A stretch of 64,000 bases of DNA from Hirschia baltica ATCC 49814 (GCF_000023785.1 NC_012982.1:992001-1056000); one strand, 5' to 3'; counted from the first letter of the stretch, positions 18,096-27,276 are shown. Notes: generated by a model from the letters alone, not told the origin. Program-made: numbers and translations.

Positions 18096-19058
18096 TTGCT
18101 ACGCAGATTTCGAGTTGAATTAGATTCCGGTGAAGTGGCCGGTATTTCCTTTGGTGAACCGACGCAACCAACACAGGCGTTGTTTCTTCATGCGAATGGC
18201 TTTAATGCCATGACCTATCAATCTATTCTCCAGCCTTTGGGGAATATGTGGCATGTGTCCGCAATTGATTTACGTGGGCATGGCCGTACGCGTCTGGAAA
18301 CAGACCCTAAAAAACTGAAAAGTTGGAATGTATTTCGGGATGATGTCATTCAGGTCATTGAAAAAATAGCACCTGAAGGACTGGTTCTGGCTGGCCATTC
18401 CATGGGAGCAACGATAGCCATGTTGGTGGCTGGAAAACGCCCTGATCTTGTGAAGGGGATTGTGTTAGCAGATCCTGTTATTCTATCTCCACTAAGTTAT
18501 ATGGCTTTTCACATTCCTTTATTGTCTTCACTTATTGGCTCACAGATACCTCAGGCCAAAGGTAGTTTGAAGCGACGTGTTGATTTCTCAAGTTCAGATG
18601 AAGCTGAGAGCAATCTTGCTGGACGCGGTGCATTCAAAACGTGGCGTACACCATTCTTGATTGATTATTTAAGTGATGGCCTTGTGCCGACAGATGGCGT
18701 TGCGTGTCGGCTTGCGTGTGATCCGGCTTGGGAAGCGGCTTGCTTTAAGTCTCAGCGGAATCGTCCATGGTCAGCTTTGCATTCTATGAAAAAGCAGCGT
18801 TACCCTTTCATTCTTCTGCAAGCAGAGAAAAATTCGACCAGCATTTCTGATATTGATGAGCGCATTCATGCATTTCGTCCAGATGCAGCTGTGACACGTG
18901 TTCCCGGAACAACGCATTTCTTGCCTATGGAGCGTCCTTATGTGTTGCGTGATGCCATTAAGATATTGGTTGAAACGGCCGCTGGCCTCAATGATGGAAC
19001 GGATTATCTCGGCGCTGTGAAGCGCACGATTAATGCATCTATTGGACAGATTTATTAG
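18096..19058 (+). CDS. Alpha/beta hydrolase
   Basis: Hydrolase of 320 residues. A TTG start at 18096 is preferred because a ggagg ribosome site ends 10 bases upstream, inside the end of the preceding gene, and the protein begins directly with the first beta strands. The oxyanion region HANGFNAMTYQ, the nucleophile elbow GHSMG (Ser near residue 104) and the late His in GTTHFLPME are visible. The family covers esterases, lactonases and haloperoxidase-like enzymes; the substrate is open. Confidence 0.82.
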   Translation: MLRRFRVELDSGEVAGISFGEPTQPTQALFLHANGFNAMTYQSILQPLGNMWHVSAIDLRGHGRTRLETDPKKLKSWNVFRDDVIQVIEKIAPEGLVLAGHSMGATIAMLVAGKRPDLVKGIVLADPVILSPLSYMAFHIPLLSSLIGSQIPQAKGSLKRRVDFSSSDEAESNLAGRGAFKTWRTPFLIDYLSDGLVPTDGVACRLACDPAWEAACFKSQRNRPWSALHSMKKQRYPFILLQAEKNSTSISDIDERIHAFRPDAAVTRVPGTTHFLPMERPYVLRDAIKILVETAAGLNDGTDYLGAVKRTINASIGQIY

Positions 19059-19093
19059 TCTAATATTTGAAAAAAATTGAATTCAAAAGCTTT

Positions 19094-19122
19094 GCCCGCC
19101 TCAAAAATGAGGTGGGCTTTTT
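19094..19122. terminator. Terminator between convergent genes
   Basis: gcccgcctca-aaaa-tgaggtgggc forms a 10-bp stem with one G-U pair and is followed by five T. It ends the hydrolase operon and lies 4 bases before the stop of the facing thioesterase gene. Confidence 0.8.
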
Positions 19123-19125
19123 GCT

Positions 19126-20058
19126 TTAAAGCCACATGCCTTGGGGAATTGCTCTCTGCATAATCTCAAAAGCATCAGGTGGAGGCATAATTGATTTACG
19201 TGTATCCAAATCAAAACGGATTAGGGTGGCTTGCAATGTCGCGTATGCCATATGCGTCACTGGATCCATAAACCAATAGAAAGTTCCCCATGTTTTGCCG
19301 GTAACATGCGCGAGGCCTGCATAGATATTGTAGCAATCTCCAGACCTTGGTAGGTTTTGAAAAGCAAATCTGTATTCCAGCGCTGCTGTTCCTATGCGTT
19401 TACCGTCAGCTTCTCCAATTCTTGGACTCCGTGTCATATCAACTTCGAGCGCATCGGCCAGATGAGGTGCAGAATCGGAGACTTTTCCAATGAAATATTC
19501 TGTTCTCATATTTCCAAAAACATCACATTGATCCGGCATGATCATGCCTGTTCCTATTTGGATGGAACCGATTCTTGTGACATCGTCCATTGTTGGTGGA
19601 GCTTTGGGAGGGACATCCATTGGAATGGAGCGAGGTGCCAGTATTTCTGGCATTACTGCTGGAATGGATTTGAATATTTCGGCTGTTTTAGGCGACCATA
19701 GAAAAGCTTGACCGGTATGAATGTCTACATGTTCCAGTTCAAATCTAAACACAGCGCAGGGTGAACCATCTAAATGGTTGAGCTGCATATAGATTTTAGC
19801 GGAGGAAACATGTGTTTCGATGACACCCGCCTGCATAAAAATAGGGACACCTGCATGCGCTTCTTTTACGAATCTGACGTGAAGCTCTTTGAGTTTTACC
19901 GTCGAAGGGGCGTTTGATTTGAATGCGTTGGGCATGCCCGTTTTGGAACAAAATACACCAATACCTTCCATAAGCTTGGCCAGATAGAAACGCACATTCA
20001 TGTGCCCCATTTCATCTGTTTCCCATGCGTTCGGTGATCCGCGATAAACTTCAATCAT
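19126..20058 (-). CDS. Acyl-CoA thioesterase-like protein, double hotdog
   Basis: Protein of 310 residues with two hotdog-fold halves. The first carries WETDEMGHMNVRFYLAKLME, the Asp/Asn-containing active-site helix typical of 4-hydroxybenzoyl-CoA/acyl-CoA thioesterases; the second carries DVFGNMRTEYFIGKVSD at the matching place near residue 185. It probably releases free acids from CoA thioesters in the cytoplasm. The second half lacks the Asp-x-x-Gly-His-Met pattern, so only the first site may be active. The zur-like gene is upstream on the same strand. Confidence 0.75.
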   Translation of the reverse strand: MIEVYRGSPNAWETDEMGHMNVRFYLAKLMEGIGVFCSKTGMPNAFKSNAPSTVKLKELHVRFVKEAHAGVPIFMQAGVIETHVSSAKIYMQLNHLDGSPCAVFRFELEHVDIHTGQAFLWSPKTAEIFKSIPAVMPEILAPRSIPMDVPPKAPPTMDDVTRIGSIQIGTGMIMPDQCDVFGNMRTEYFIGKVSDSAPHLADALEVDMTRSPRIGEADGKRIGTAALEYRFAFQNLPRSGDCYNIYAGLAHVTGKTWGTFYWFMDPVTHMAYATLQATLIRFDLDTRKSIMPPPDAFEIMQRAIPQGMWL

Positions 20059-20097
20059 GAGGATTTTTCCTGTCGGTGGGTATTTAGCTATAGGAGG

Positions 20098-20571
20098 TTA
20101 AACTGAAATCTGACATTTTTCGCAGATGCCACGTACTTCTATGACAGCATTTAAAAATTTAAACGACATGTCCTGCGTTTCTTGTTTTAGAGCAGAAAAT
20201 GTAGATTCGGCATGCATTTCTTTTGCAGATTCACATCTTTCGCAAATTAGGAAAGCGGCAGCATGTCCATGTCCGCGATGCCCACATGCGACATAAGCAT
20301 TTAGGCTTTCAATTTTATGCGCCAGACCTTGTTGGAGCAAAAAGTCTAAGGCTCGGTATATTGTTGGCGGTTTGGCTGGCGTGGTGTCTTCTTTGCTCAA
20401 TTGCTCCAGAAGGTCATATGCTTTGGCAGGAGATTTGGCTGCCAGCAATAATTCAAGCACACGTTTGCGAAGCGGTGTCAGTCTGACGCCGTTTTCTTCG
20501 CTGATGCGTGCTGCTTCCGCTAAAGCATCTTTTGGGTTGCCACTAGAGCAAGATAGGTGAGTCTCTGTCAT
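20098..20571 (-). CDS. zur: Fur-family transcriptional repressor, Zur-like
   Basis: DNA-binding metal sensor of 157 residues. The winged helix includes VRLTPLRKRVLELLL and PPTIYRALDFLLQQGL; the dimerisation half has the structural zinc pairs CERC (110-113) and CEKC (150-153) and a His cluster at 98-103 (GHRGHGH). The spacing and the FLICERC segment fit zinc-sensing Zur better than iron-sensing Fur, but this is a family-level judgement. In zinc-replete cells Zur represses zinc uptake genes. No znuABC lies nearby; the His-rich TonB receptor at 48124 is a plausible distant target, although I saw no clear operator there. Confidence 0.78.
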   Translation of the reverse strand: MTETHLSCSSGNPKDALAEAARISEENGVRLTPLRKRVLELLLAAKSPAKAYDLLEQLSKEDTTPAKPPTIYRALDFLLQQGLAHKIESLNAYVACGHRGHGHAAAFLICERCESAKEMHAESTFSALKQETQDMSFKFLNAVIEVRGICEKCQISV

Positions 20572-20627
20572 CTATGCAGTTTCAGCTTTTCAACGCGGAT
20601 CGACAAGCGGGATTTGTAAAAAAGGTT

Positions 20628-20672
20628 AAAAAAAAGCACCAACTCCGTTTAATATAGGAGGATTGGTGCTTT
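20628..20672 (-). terminator. Terminator of the ompW-like gene
   Basis: Read on the minus strand, aaagcaccaa and ttggtgcttt form a 10-bp stem, extended inside by cctcc/ggag, and are followed by eight T. It lies 127 bases past the ompW-like stop. Confidence 0.8.
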
Positions 20673-20798
20673 GAGTTTAGGTCCTTCATACGAGGGCGCA
20701 TGAATTTGGTGTAGTGATGGTCGAACTTGCTACCTTTAAGGCAGGTGTTTCCGTCACTTTTAATTTAAGGTGTTCAGATTTCGCGGTGGGCTAAATAT

Positions 20799-21500
20799 CT
20801 AAAATTTATACCCCATACCAATTCCGACGATTAGTGGGTTTATATCAACATCGGCATCAACGATGACTGAATCTGCACTTAGGGCTGCGCCGAGGGCAGT
20901 TGTCAGATCAACGGTAACATCAGTGTTAATCCAGATTTTTTTGACATCCACATTGAGTGCCCAGCCGCCTTTTTCTCCATCAAGATCATAGTCAAAACCA
21001 GCTTGTAGGGCGAGGCCAAAGCTTGGGTCATAATCAATTGAGTCTACGACATCGCCTTCATCTTCATTGAAGAATAATGTGTAATTGATGCCGGCACCGA
21101 CATATGGCTTGAAAGCCCCCAATTGAGTGAAGTGATATTGCGCTGTTAGAGTTGGAGGGAGTAACCAAACATCACCCAGACCTACAGTGCCAAGTTCTCC
21201 GACAACAGGAACAACCAGCCCTTGTGTGTTTACGTCATGCGGTGTGACACCCAGAATAAGCTCAAATGCGATGTTATCGTTGAGGAAATAGGATATATCC
21301 AATTCAGGCACATAACTTTGATCAATGTCGACATCGCCGACAAGATCTGCGCCGCCAACTGAGAGATTGGCCGATTCATCAGGAATGACATTTAGCGCAC
21401 GCACACGAACCATCCATGGGTTATCAGTTTCTGCCATCGCTGCGCCTGTCCCGAAGCACACAATTGCGGCGGCTGCGAGAGATTTCAATATATGGCTCAT
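20799..21500 (-). CDS. ompW: OmpW family outer membrane protein
   Basis: Eight-stranded beta-barrel porin of 233 residues. The ATG at 21500 follows aggggaaa and starts a signal peptide ending at AAMAE; longer upstream frames were rejected. The mature start ENPW-like TDNPWMVRVRALNVIPD, the middle SYFLNDNIAFELILGVTPHDV and the terminal aromatic residue (GMGYKF) match the OmpW family. It may pass small hydrophobic compounds across the outer membrane. A FNR/FixK-like site lies 133 bases upstream. Confidence 0.88.
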   Translation of the reverse strand: MSHILKSLAAAAIVCFGTGAAMAETDNPWMVRVRALNVIPDESANLSVGGADLVGDVDIDQSYVPELDISYFLNDNIAFELILGVTPHDVNTQGLVVPVVGELGTVGLGDVWLLPPTLTAQYHFTQLGAFKPYVGAGINYTLFFNEDEGDVVDSIDYDPSFGLALQAGFDYDLDGEKGGWALNVDVKKIWINTDVTVDLTTALGAALSADSVIVDADVDINPLIVGIGMGYKF

Positions 21501-21632
21501 GGTTTTCCCCTTTTTCAAATCTGGGATGTTTGAACAATGAGCGACTATCCCTCGCTCAATGTCCATATTTAATATATGGATATATAACCATTTAAAAAAT
21601 ATGGAATAGATGGCAGGTTGCCGCACGGCAGG

Positions 21633-21646
21633 TTGACGCAGATCAG
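21633..21646. promoter_or_regulatory. FNR/FixK-like binding site upstream of ompW
   Basis: TTGACgcagATCAG matches the consensus TTGAT-N4-ATCAA at 8 of 10 fixed positions with exact spacing. OmpW genes in other proteobacteria are known FNR targets. The match is by eye only. Confidence 0.4.
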
Positions 21647-21934
21647 ACGTTTAAAATGAGGGTGAGCGAAAAGGGACACCTAATTTTGCTCAGATACTTT
21701 GTTCCAAAACCTGAGAAATTGAGTTCAAAGAGAATCGATTCAGGAACAAATTGGATCAATTCATGTGAATCCAATCGAGAATTCTCGTGATATTTGTTCT
21801 GCTACAAATTTTTTTTGAGAACATTTTTTTATTTTGGAACAAAACTAGATTCTAGGCGTTTCTTCCGTGGGTGTTGAATCTGTTGAATTATTCTAAATTT
21901 GTCAGTTGGTAGCGCACTTTTGAGTCCTTAAACG

Positions 21935-21988
21935 GTAAATTTACTGTTAATGGCATGAGAACAAAAAGTGCTTGAATGAGAACAAAAA
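21935..21988. promoter_or_regulatory. Palindrome and 13-bp direct repeats upstream of the 121-residue protein gene
   Basis: The perfect palindrome GTAAATTTAC (21935-21944) is followed by two copies of ATGAGAACAAAAA at 21955-21967 and 21976-21988. Their period is 21 bp, two turns of the helix. They end 36 bases before the ATG at 22025 and look like an operator region. Confidence 0.5.
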
Positions 21989-22024
21989 CGGAATATAAAG
22001 GATAAATTAGAACGGAGAGAGAAC

Positions 22025-22390
22025 ATGTTTCAATCAATCAATTTTTGCGGTTTCAGCGGTCAATCATATAAATTTGAAGCGATTAAGCTTCGTGACGAGT
22101 CTTGGACCAGCCAAGCAGGCATCGTGCTTTTTACTGCGGCAGATGGCCGTGTGATCAAGCTGGCTGAGCAATTTGGTAAAGTAGAAGATATTACAGCGAT
22201 CTGGCGCTGGCGCGAAGCGCAACGTTTTGGTGCAACACACATGTATATCCGCCGTCAGAAAGACAGAAACGTGCGCATGGCTGAGATTGATGACCTTCGT
22301 ACAGGTCTAAATCCGGTCTGTGATACGCAAGATTCAGCTTTCGAGGCAGGCTCTGAAAGCGCGCGTATCATCATGCCTTTGGCTGCGTAA
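22025..22390 (+). CDS. Small protein of unknown function
   Basis: Protein of 121 residues, no signal peptide, ATG after ggagagaac. It starts with an aromatic, Gly-rich segment (INFCGFSGQSYKFEAIKL) and contains a mixed alpha/beta core around IVLFTAADGRVIKLAEQFG. I do not recognise it. Its promoter region is unusually rich in repeats, and no T-tract hairpin follows it until 22581. Confidence 0.6.
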   Translation: MFQSINFCGFSGQSYKFEAIKLRDESWTSQAGIVLFTAADGRVIKLAEQFGKVEDITAIWRWREAQRFGATHMYIRRQKDRNVRMAEIDDLRTGLNPVCDTQDSAFEAGSESARIIMPLAA

Positions 22391-22408
22391 TCGGGTTTGG
22401 GAATAAGA

Positions 22409-22433
22409 AAAGCGCCCCAGAATAGGGTGCTTT
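22409..22433 (+). other. Hairpin just after the 121-residue protein gene
   Basis: aaagcgcccc and agggtgcttt pair over 9-10 bases with G-U pairs, without a long T run. It could be a weak terminator or an RNA processing site. Confidence 0.4.
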
Positions 22434-22580
22434 ATGATCTCTGTTTCGTTGGATTGAGCTCATTATGCAGTTGGCAAATCACAAGAGACTCCCGTTTCGG
22501 TTTTTTTTGATGCCAAATATTTCTTTCGCCCCATCGCCCGAGAAATTATTTCCGGCACCCACCGGAACTGCATATTGATA

Positions 22581-22619
22581 ACACCCGTAGCGTCTCGCCC
22601 ACGCTGCGGGTGTTTTTTG
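22581..22619 (+). terminator. Strong terminator, 190 bases past the nearest plus-strand gene
   Basis: aacacccg..gcgt and acgc..cgggtgtt form a long stem with one small internal loop, followed by six T. It faces the plus strand. A smaller hairpin ttccgg-caccca-ccggaa lies 18 bases before it. Confidence 0.7.
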
Positions 22620-22629
22620 TCATATAGAT

Positions 22630-24321
22630 TTATTCGCCATTGCTTCCATTTTGACGAAGCGTTTCTTGAGCAGCTGCCGTCTTGGCGGCGCGGGCTAATT
22701 GCACAAATTCAGCACGATAGCCAAATTCATCTTTGCCTTTGGATTTGTTCGCGAGTTTGATAACTGCATCATATCCAAAACTATCTGCTAGATATGGATC
22801 TTGTTTTAGCAATTGTCCGTATCCAGCAACTGCCGTTGCAAATTGAACATAGGTTGGTGATTGATCCATGGATGAAGAGATATTGTCCTGCGTCACAGGG
22901 AATTGGATCAGATTTGATGTATCTTCCTCTGGCTTTTTATAACGCAATTTCAAATAGGCGAGTTCTGAAGAATTGGCTGTAAATTCTGTCTTTTCTCCAT
23001 AGCGAGTTTCATCAATCAGCGCTGCATTTGAGCCGACAGGTGTGATTTCATAAATTGCTGTAACTGTGTGGCCGGCACCAATATCGCCTGCATCAACTTT
23101 ATCATTGTTGAAATCTTCACGGTTCAACATCCGTGTTTCATAGCCGATGAGGCGGTATTCTTGAATGTGAGCGGGGTTAAACTCCATCTGGATTTTAACA
23201 TCGTTTGCAATGGTGAACATGGAGCCAGATAGGTCATCATTAAGCACTTTGCGCGCTTCATTCAGCGTGTCGATATAGGATGCCATACCGTTTCCGGCTT
23301 GTGCGATTTTTTGCATCATCGCATCATTATAATTACCGCGCCCAAAACCCAGCACCGATAAATACACGCCAGATTCGCGTTTGCGGGCGACAAAGTCTTC
23401 TAAGCGCTCATCGGACGTCACGCCGACATTGAAATCACCATCGGTGAGCAGCATGACGCGGTTGACGCTGGCGGCATCATAATTTTGTTCAGCAAGTGAA
23501 TAGGCGAGACGAAGCCCTTCGCCGCCAGCTGTAGACCCACCGGCAGAAAGATTATCAAGAGCTGCAAAAATCTTTGATTTTTCAGATCCTTTGGTTGGCT
23601 CTAATACTGTGCCCGCAGCGCCGGCATAGACGACGACCGAAATGTGGTCGTCCTCATCCATCTTATCGATTAGGAGTTTGAGCGCTTTCTTCGCGAGCGG
23701 GAGTTTGTCCTCATGATTCATTGAACCAGAGACATCGACAAGGAGTGTCAGATTGAGAGGAGGTTGCTCGGTTCGATCTAGATCATATCCTTTGATACCA
23801 ACATGCATAAGCTGTTTACCTTCAGCCCATGGCGCTGGCACGACATTCACATGCGTTGCGAAAGGTACGTCTTTAGACGCTGGTATTGGGTAGTCATAAT
23901 CAAAATAATTGATCAATTCTTCAATGCGCACCGCATCTTTGGGAGGTAAATTTCCATCATTCAAGAAGGAGCGGACATTGGAATAAGAGGCTGTATCGAC
24001 ATCTATGGAGAAGGTGGAGACGGGATCTTCGGATACGAGCTTGACTGGGTTTGTGTCTACGTCTTCATATTTATCGCGATCAAGTTGTGATGGTAGGCTT
24101 GTTGGCATTGGCGCGGGCGCTGACATCGCCATCATACCAAGAGAGTGTTTACTAAGCATGCTAGGCGAAGGCGGCGGTGGTGGAGGCGGTGCTTCCGCAT
24201 AAGCTTCATCGGCAGTGACTGCGACTTCTTCCTGTGCTTGTTCGGTTTTTTGTGAGCTGGAACAGGCCACTAGAATGAGAATCGAAGCTGACCCCAATAA
24301 AGCAATATATTTGTGTTTCAT
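22630..24321 (-). CDS. VWA-domain lipoprotein, YfbK family
   Basis: Envelope lipoprotein of 563 residues. The signal peptide ends in lipobox LVAC (Cys20), followed by a flexible piece with seven prolines near residue 48. A YfbK N-terminal region (about 85-185) precedes the von Willebrand A domain, whose MIDAS is complete: DVSGS (196-200), a downstream Thr in GGSTAGGEG and Asp in LLTDGDFN. A DUF3520-type C-terminal domain follows. The family is widespread and binds a divalent cation; its ligand is unknown. The ATG has ggggac upstream. Confidence 0.87.
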   Translation of the reverse strand: MKHKYIALLGSASILILVACSSSQKTEQAQEEVAVTADEAYAEAPPPPPPPSPSMLSKHSLGMMAMSAPAPMPTSLPSQLDRDKYEDVDTNPVKLVSEDPVSTFSIDVDTASYSNVRSFLNDGNLPPKDAVRIEELINYFDYDYPIPASKDVPFATHVNVVPAPWAEGKQLMHVGIKGYDLDRTEQPPLNLTLLVDVSGSMNHEDKLPLAKKALKLLIDKMDEDDHISVVVYAGAAGTVLEPTKGSEKSKIFAALDNLSAGGSTAGGEGLRLAYSLAEQNYDAASVNRVMLLTDGDFNVGVTSDERLEDFVARKRESGVYLSVLGFGRGNYNDAMMQKIAQAGNGMASYIDTLNEARKVLNDDLSGSMFTIANDVKIQMEFNPAHIQEYRLIGYETRMLNREDFNNDKVDAGDIGAGHTVTAIYEITPVGSNAALIDETRYGEKTEFTANSSELAYLKLRYKKPEEDTSNLIQFPVTQDNISSSMDQSPTYVQFATAVAGYGQLLKQDPYLADSFGYDAVIKLANKSKGKDEFGYRAEFVQLARAAKTAAAQETLRQNGSNGE

Positions 24322-24472
24322 GTCGCGTCCCCTTACGTGCCGTTTGTCATAGCAGATAGCATTTAAAACTGTTGTGCACCTGCTGCGTGTGAGTTTGCTG
24401 CAGGTTACTGATATGTCATCTCACGCTGTGAATAAGGCGGTTTGTGGGCCGTGTGATGCCGACATCAAGAAT

Positions 24473-26341
24473 TTACTCTTGTATAATTTGCGACTGCTTG
24501 CTGATCCAATCTGTGATGTCTGTCTCAACAACCGATAAGGGGCGAGCGCCATTGGTCAGCAAAACATCATGAAATGCTTTGAGGTTGAATTTGTTGCCAA
24601 GTGCTTGATCTGCTTGCTTGCGAAGGCGACGAATTTCATTGCGTCCCAAGATAGCAGCGCATGCCAATGTGGGGTGTACAATGTATTGGTCGACCTCTGT
24701 TTGCATCAAAGCGTATGAATATCCAGTTGTATCGACAAGGTATTGTGTGGCTTGTTCACGCGACCAATTTTGGTCATGAATGCCGGTATCGACGACAAGG
24801 CGAGCAGCTTGAAATAGGAGAGATTGTAAATAACCAATACGATCGAGGGGAGCGTCAGCGTATATGCCCATTTCATCTGCTAGATCTTCGGCATATAAAT
24901 CCCATCCCTCTACATATGTGGGAAAGCTTGCGAGTTGAAGTAGAGGCGGTGTTTCAATTGTCTGGCGAATGGCGTTTTGAAGCAATCGTCCCGGAATAGT
25001 TTCATGATAGCTAAATGTTGCAAGCGACCAAATTGGTCCTGAGAACACATATTGCGGTGCGGTACTGGCTGTTGGGAGTTCATCTGAAGACGTTGTGTTT
25101 TCTTCCAATTGGGTGGGAGGAGATTGATAAAAATTTTCAGGGGTGGAATGCATTAACTGAGCTGTAAGAGCTTCAATATCGTTGGATGCAGAAGGGTATG
25201 TTGAAAATGCCTGAGATAGTTTCTCTTCCATGCTTGATATGTGCATATCGAGCATCTGTAAAAATTGCTGATGGCCTTCTTGTGTGTTTTCAAAAAGATA
25301 TTCGGGAGGAGTGCCCAATTGAATGAGGCGTTCAGCGACGGCACCTTCTGACAATTCTTGATTGATCAGCATGAGATCAAGTTCAGAAGAAATTTCAGCT
25401 ACAAGATTGAGGCCGATGTCGTGAATTTCTTGAGGCGTTTTTGTTTGAGATGGGTATGTGTTTAATAGCGCTTGGTAGTAATTTTTGCCGTCTTTTATGG
25501 CTGAAAGTCCGATAGGGCCAGACATTCCAGATTTGGCTTGCGTGACCGTATCAATTAAACGTTGATAGGCGGGGCGTATCTGGTCTTCTAACGCCAATTT
25601 AGCTTGATTGAGCAATGACTGACCAGCTTTGACGTCGAGGTCTTCTAAATATTCTAGCCCATATTGAAGCGTGGTCACAAAGCTGCTGTTTTCAGTTGGT
25701 GCATTATAAATCAACTGCGCATTTGTGATGATCTGATCTAGGATAAAATCAGGGGGCATGATCCCTTTTTTTACGTCGAGGGAAAAGCGGTCAATCTCGT
25801 CATCTATTGCGTTGGCGACGCTGCTTAGGCGCTCTACATATTCCTGTGCATCTCGCAAGCTATTGATGGGATGAGAATGCGTTAGAAAATTAGGTAGCTC
25901 AAGATAGGCACCGTCAAGATGTGTTATGACATAAGGTCTAGTGGAGAAAAGGTCGGTTTCACCAAAGACAAAAGTGCTGAAACGTGCAGAATTTGAGAGA
26001 AGTATTTCCAGCGTGTCATATGTGTTTTTTTGTGTTGGAGACAAAAGATCTTTGTTTATTGCCGATAATGATTGGAGTTCTTCGAGCCGCGTAACTTGAA
26101 TTTCACTCGCTGAGGCCGTTGAGCGATCATCTAAAGAGTGACTTTGAGCATCTGAAAAAGATTTTATTTTGTCTTCAAACTTAGCACCCAGCTCGGGTGA
26201 GTGTTTAATCTCTTCTCTAGTAATCGTATAAACCAGATTTTCAAATACTTGATCAGCTGCTTTGTGTTTTGGTTGACAACCTGAAAGAGTTGCAATTCCA
26301 AGTAAACAAGAAAATGCCATAAAATATTGGAGTCTATTCAT
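24473..26341 (-). CDS. DUF885 family lipoprotein, altered metal-site motif
   Basis: Lipoprotein of 622 residues with lipobox LSGC. It has the DUF885 layout: helical N-terminal half, then YHETIPGRLLQ, PTYVEGWDLYAEDLADEMG near residue 490, and a C-terminal segment with HP, LRKQADQALG and FHDVLLTNGARPLS. Most family members carry HE..PGHHLQ at the first site and are thought to be metallopeptidases. Here the second His of that motif is Arg and the next residue is Leu, so metal binding may be lost or changed. Reading frame and the rest of the family pattern are intact, so this is not a decayed gene. Confidence 0.8.
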   Translation of the reverse strand: MNRLQYFMAFSCLLGIATLSGCQPKHKAADQVFENLVYTITREEIKHSPELGAKFEDKIKSFSDAQSHSLDDRSTASASEIQVTRLEELQSLSAINKDLLSPTQKNTYDTLEILLSNSARFSTFVFGETDLFSTRPYVITHLDGAYLELPNFLTHSHPINSLRDAQEYVERLSSVANAIDDEIDRFSLDVKKGIMPPDFILDQIITNAQLIYNAPTENSSFVTTLQYGLEYLEDLDVKAGQSLLNQAKLALEDQIRPAYQRLIDTVTQAKSGMSGPIGLSAIKDGKNYYQALLNTYPSQTKTPQEIHDIGLNLVAEISSELDLMLINQELSEGAVAERLIQLGTPPEYLFENTQEGHQQFLQMLDMHISSMEEKLSQAFSTYPSASNDIEALTAQLMHSTPENFYQSPPTQLEENTTSSDELPTASTAPQYVFSGPIWSLATFSYHETIPGRLLQNAIRQTIETPPLLQLASFPTYVEGWDLYAEDLADEMGIYADAPLDRIGYLQSLLFQAARLVVDTGIHDQNWSREQATQYLVDTTGYSYALMQTEVDQYIVHPTLACAAILGRNEIRRLRKQADQALGNKFNLKAFHDVLLTNGARPLSVVETDITDWISKQSQIIQE

Positions 26342-26438
26342 TTCTATCGAATTCCTGCAATTGGACGATCAAAGTTTGGTTGTGAACAAATCACTTTTCC
26401 GTTAATAGCATCTAATCATCAAGGCAGGAGCTACAATT

Positions 26439-27254
26439 ATGGACAGCAACACAGGTGGCGCTCAGCCCCAACAACCTGAACTTTCAGGCAATGTATTATT
26501 TTATAATAACCCAGTCCCTTTAACACTAGAAGCGCACAAAAATCTCGGTGTTAAGCAGGTAACCAACCCGTTTACATTTTTGCGTTCTGCGCACGCTATT
26601 CCGGTGACCGTAAGTGAATTTGGTATTGCATCAGCTTCATATCCTATCATTTTTGTTGGTGAAGAAAAAACACCCGTCGCTGTCACAGGTGTTCGTCAAG
26701 GTGAAAATGAATTCGTGAGTGATGCAGGTATTCCTGATCCTGATCACTATGTACCAGCTTTTGCGCGCCGTTACCCGTTTGTGTTTGCAGCGGACCAGTC
26801 AGCAGACCGTTTGTTGCTTTGTGTTGATACAACAGCACCTATGGTTTCAGAAACACCAGATGTACCTTTCTTTGAAGGTGACCAACCATCTAAGTTCACG
26901 CAAGATGCTATGGAATTCTGTAAAGAATTTGAGCGTCAGCGCCGTGCAACAGCTGAATTTGTGAAAATGATAGAAGATGCAGGATTGCTTGAACAGAAAT
27001 CTGTGTCATTCACACCGCGTGATGCAAATGGACAAGAAGGTCAGCCTCAGAAAATTGCTGATTATTATGCTGTGTCAGAAGAGAAATTGAATGCTCTGGA
27101 CAATGCAAAATTCATGGAGCTTAAAGAAGCGGGTGCGTTGCCTGCGATTTATGCTCACATGGTATCTTTGCTAAATTGGCCGCGTGTTATTCAGCGCGCT
27201 ATGCGCCGTCTACAAACAGCTCAGACTGCTGCGGCTCAAGGTCCTGTGTCTTAA
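26439..27254 (+). CDS. SapC family protein
   Basis: Protein of 271 residues matching SapC (PF07277): HAIPVTVSEFGIASASYPIIFVG near residue 50, then PDHYVPAFARRYPFVFA and a C-terminal helical region. SapC was first linked to Campylobacter S-layer proteins; in marine alphaproteobacteria it often lies near TonB receptors and carbohydrate genes, although no such gene is adjacent here. The real role is unknown. It has its own terminator. Confidence 0.87.
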   Translation: MDSNTGGAQPQQPELSGNVLFYNNPVPLTLEAHKNLGVKQVTNPFTFLRSAHAIPVTVSEFGIASASYPIIFVGEEKTPVAVTGVRQGENEFVSDAGIPDPDHYVPAFARRYPFVFAADQSADRLLLCVDTTAPMVSETPDVPFFEGDQPSKFTQDAMEFCKEFERQRRATAEFVKMIEDAGLLEQKSVSFTPRDANGQEGQPQKIADYYAVSEEKLNALDNAKFMELKEAGALPAIYAHMVSLLNWPRVIQRAMRRLQTAQTAAAQGPVS

Positions 27255-27276
27255 GTTAGAAGAATATATATTTTTC

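Larger units (their letters stand above)
21501..22024. other. Intergenic region, 524 bp, divergent promoters
   Basis: This very AT-rich region serves ompW leftwards and the 121-residue protein gene rightwards. It holds a dyad TCCATAT-5-ATATGGA (21561-21579), a 9-bp direct repeat GGCAGGTTG (21612 and 21627), a FNR-like site (21633), a 10-bp palindrome (21935) and a 13-bp direct repeat (21955 and 21976). GAACAAA or its complement also recurs several times between 21695 and 21990. No gene is seen. Confidence 0.5.
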
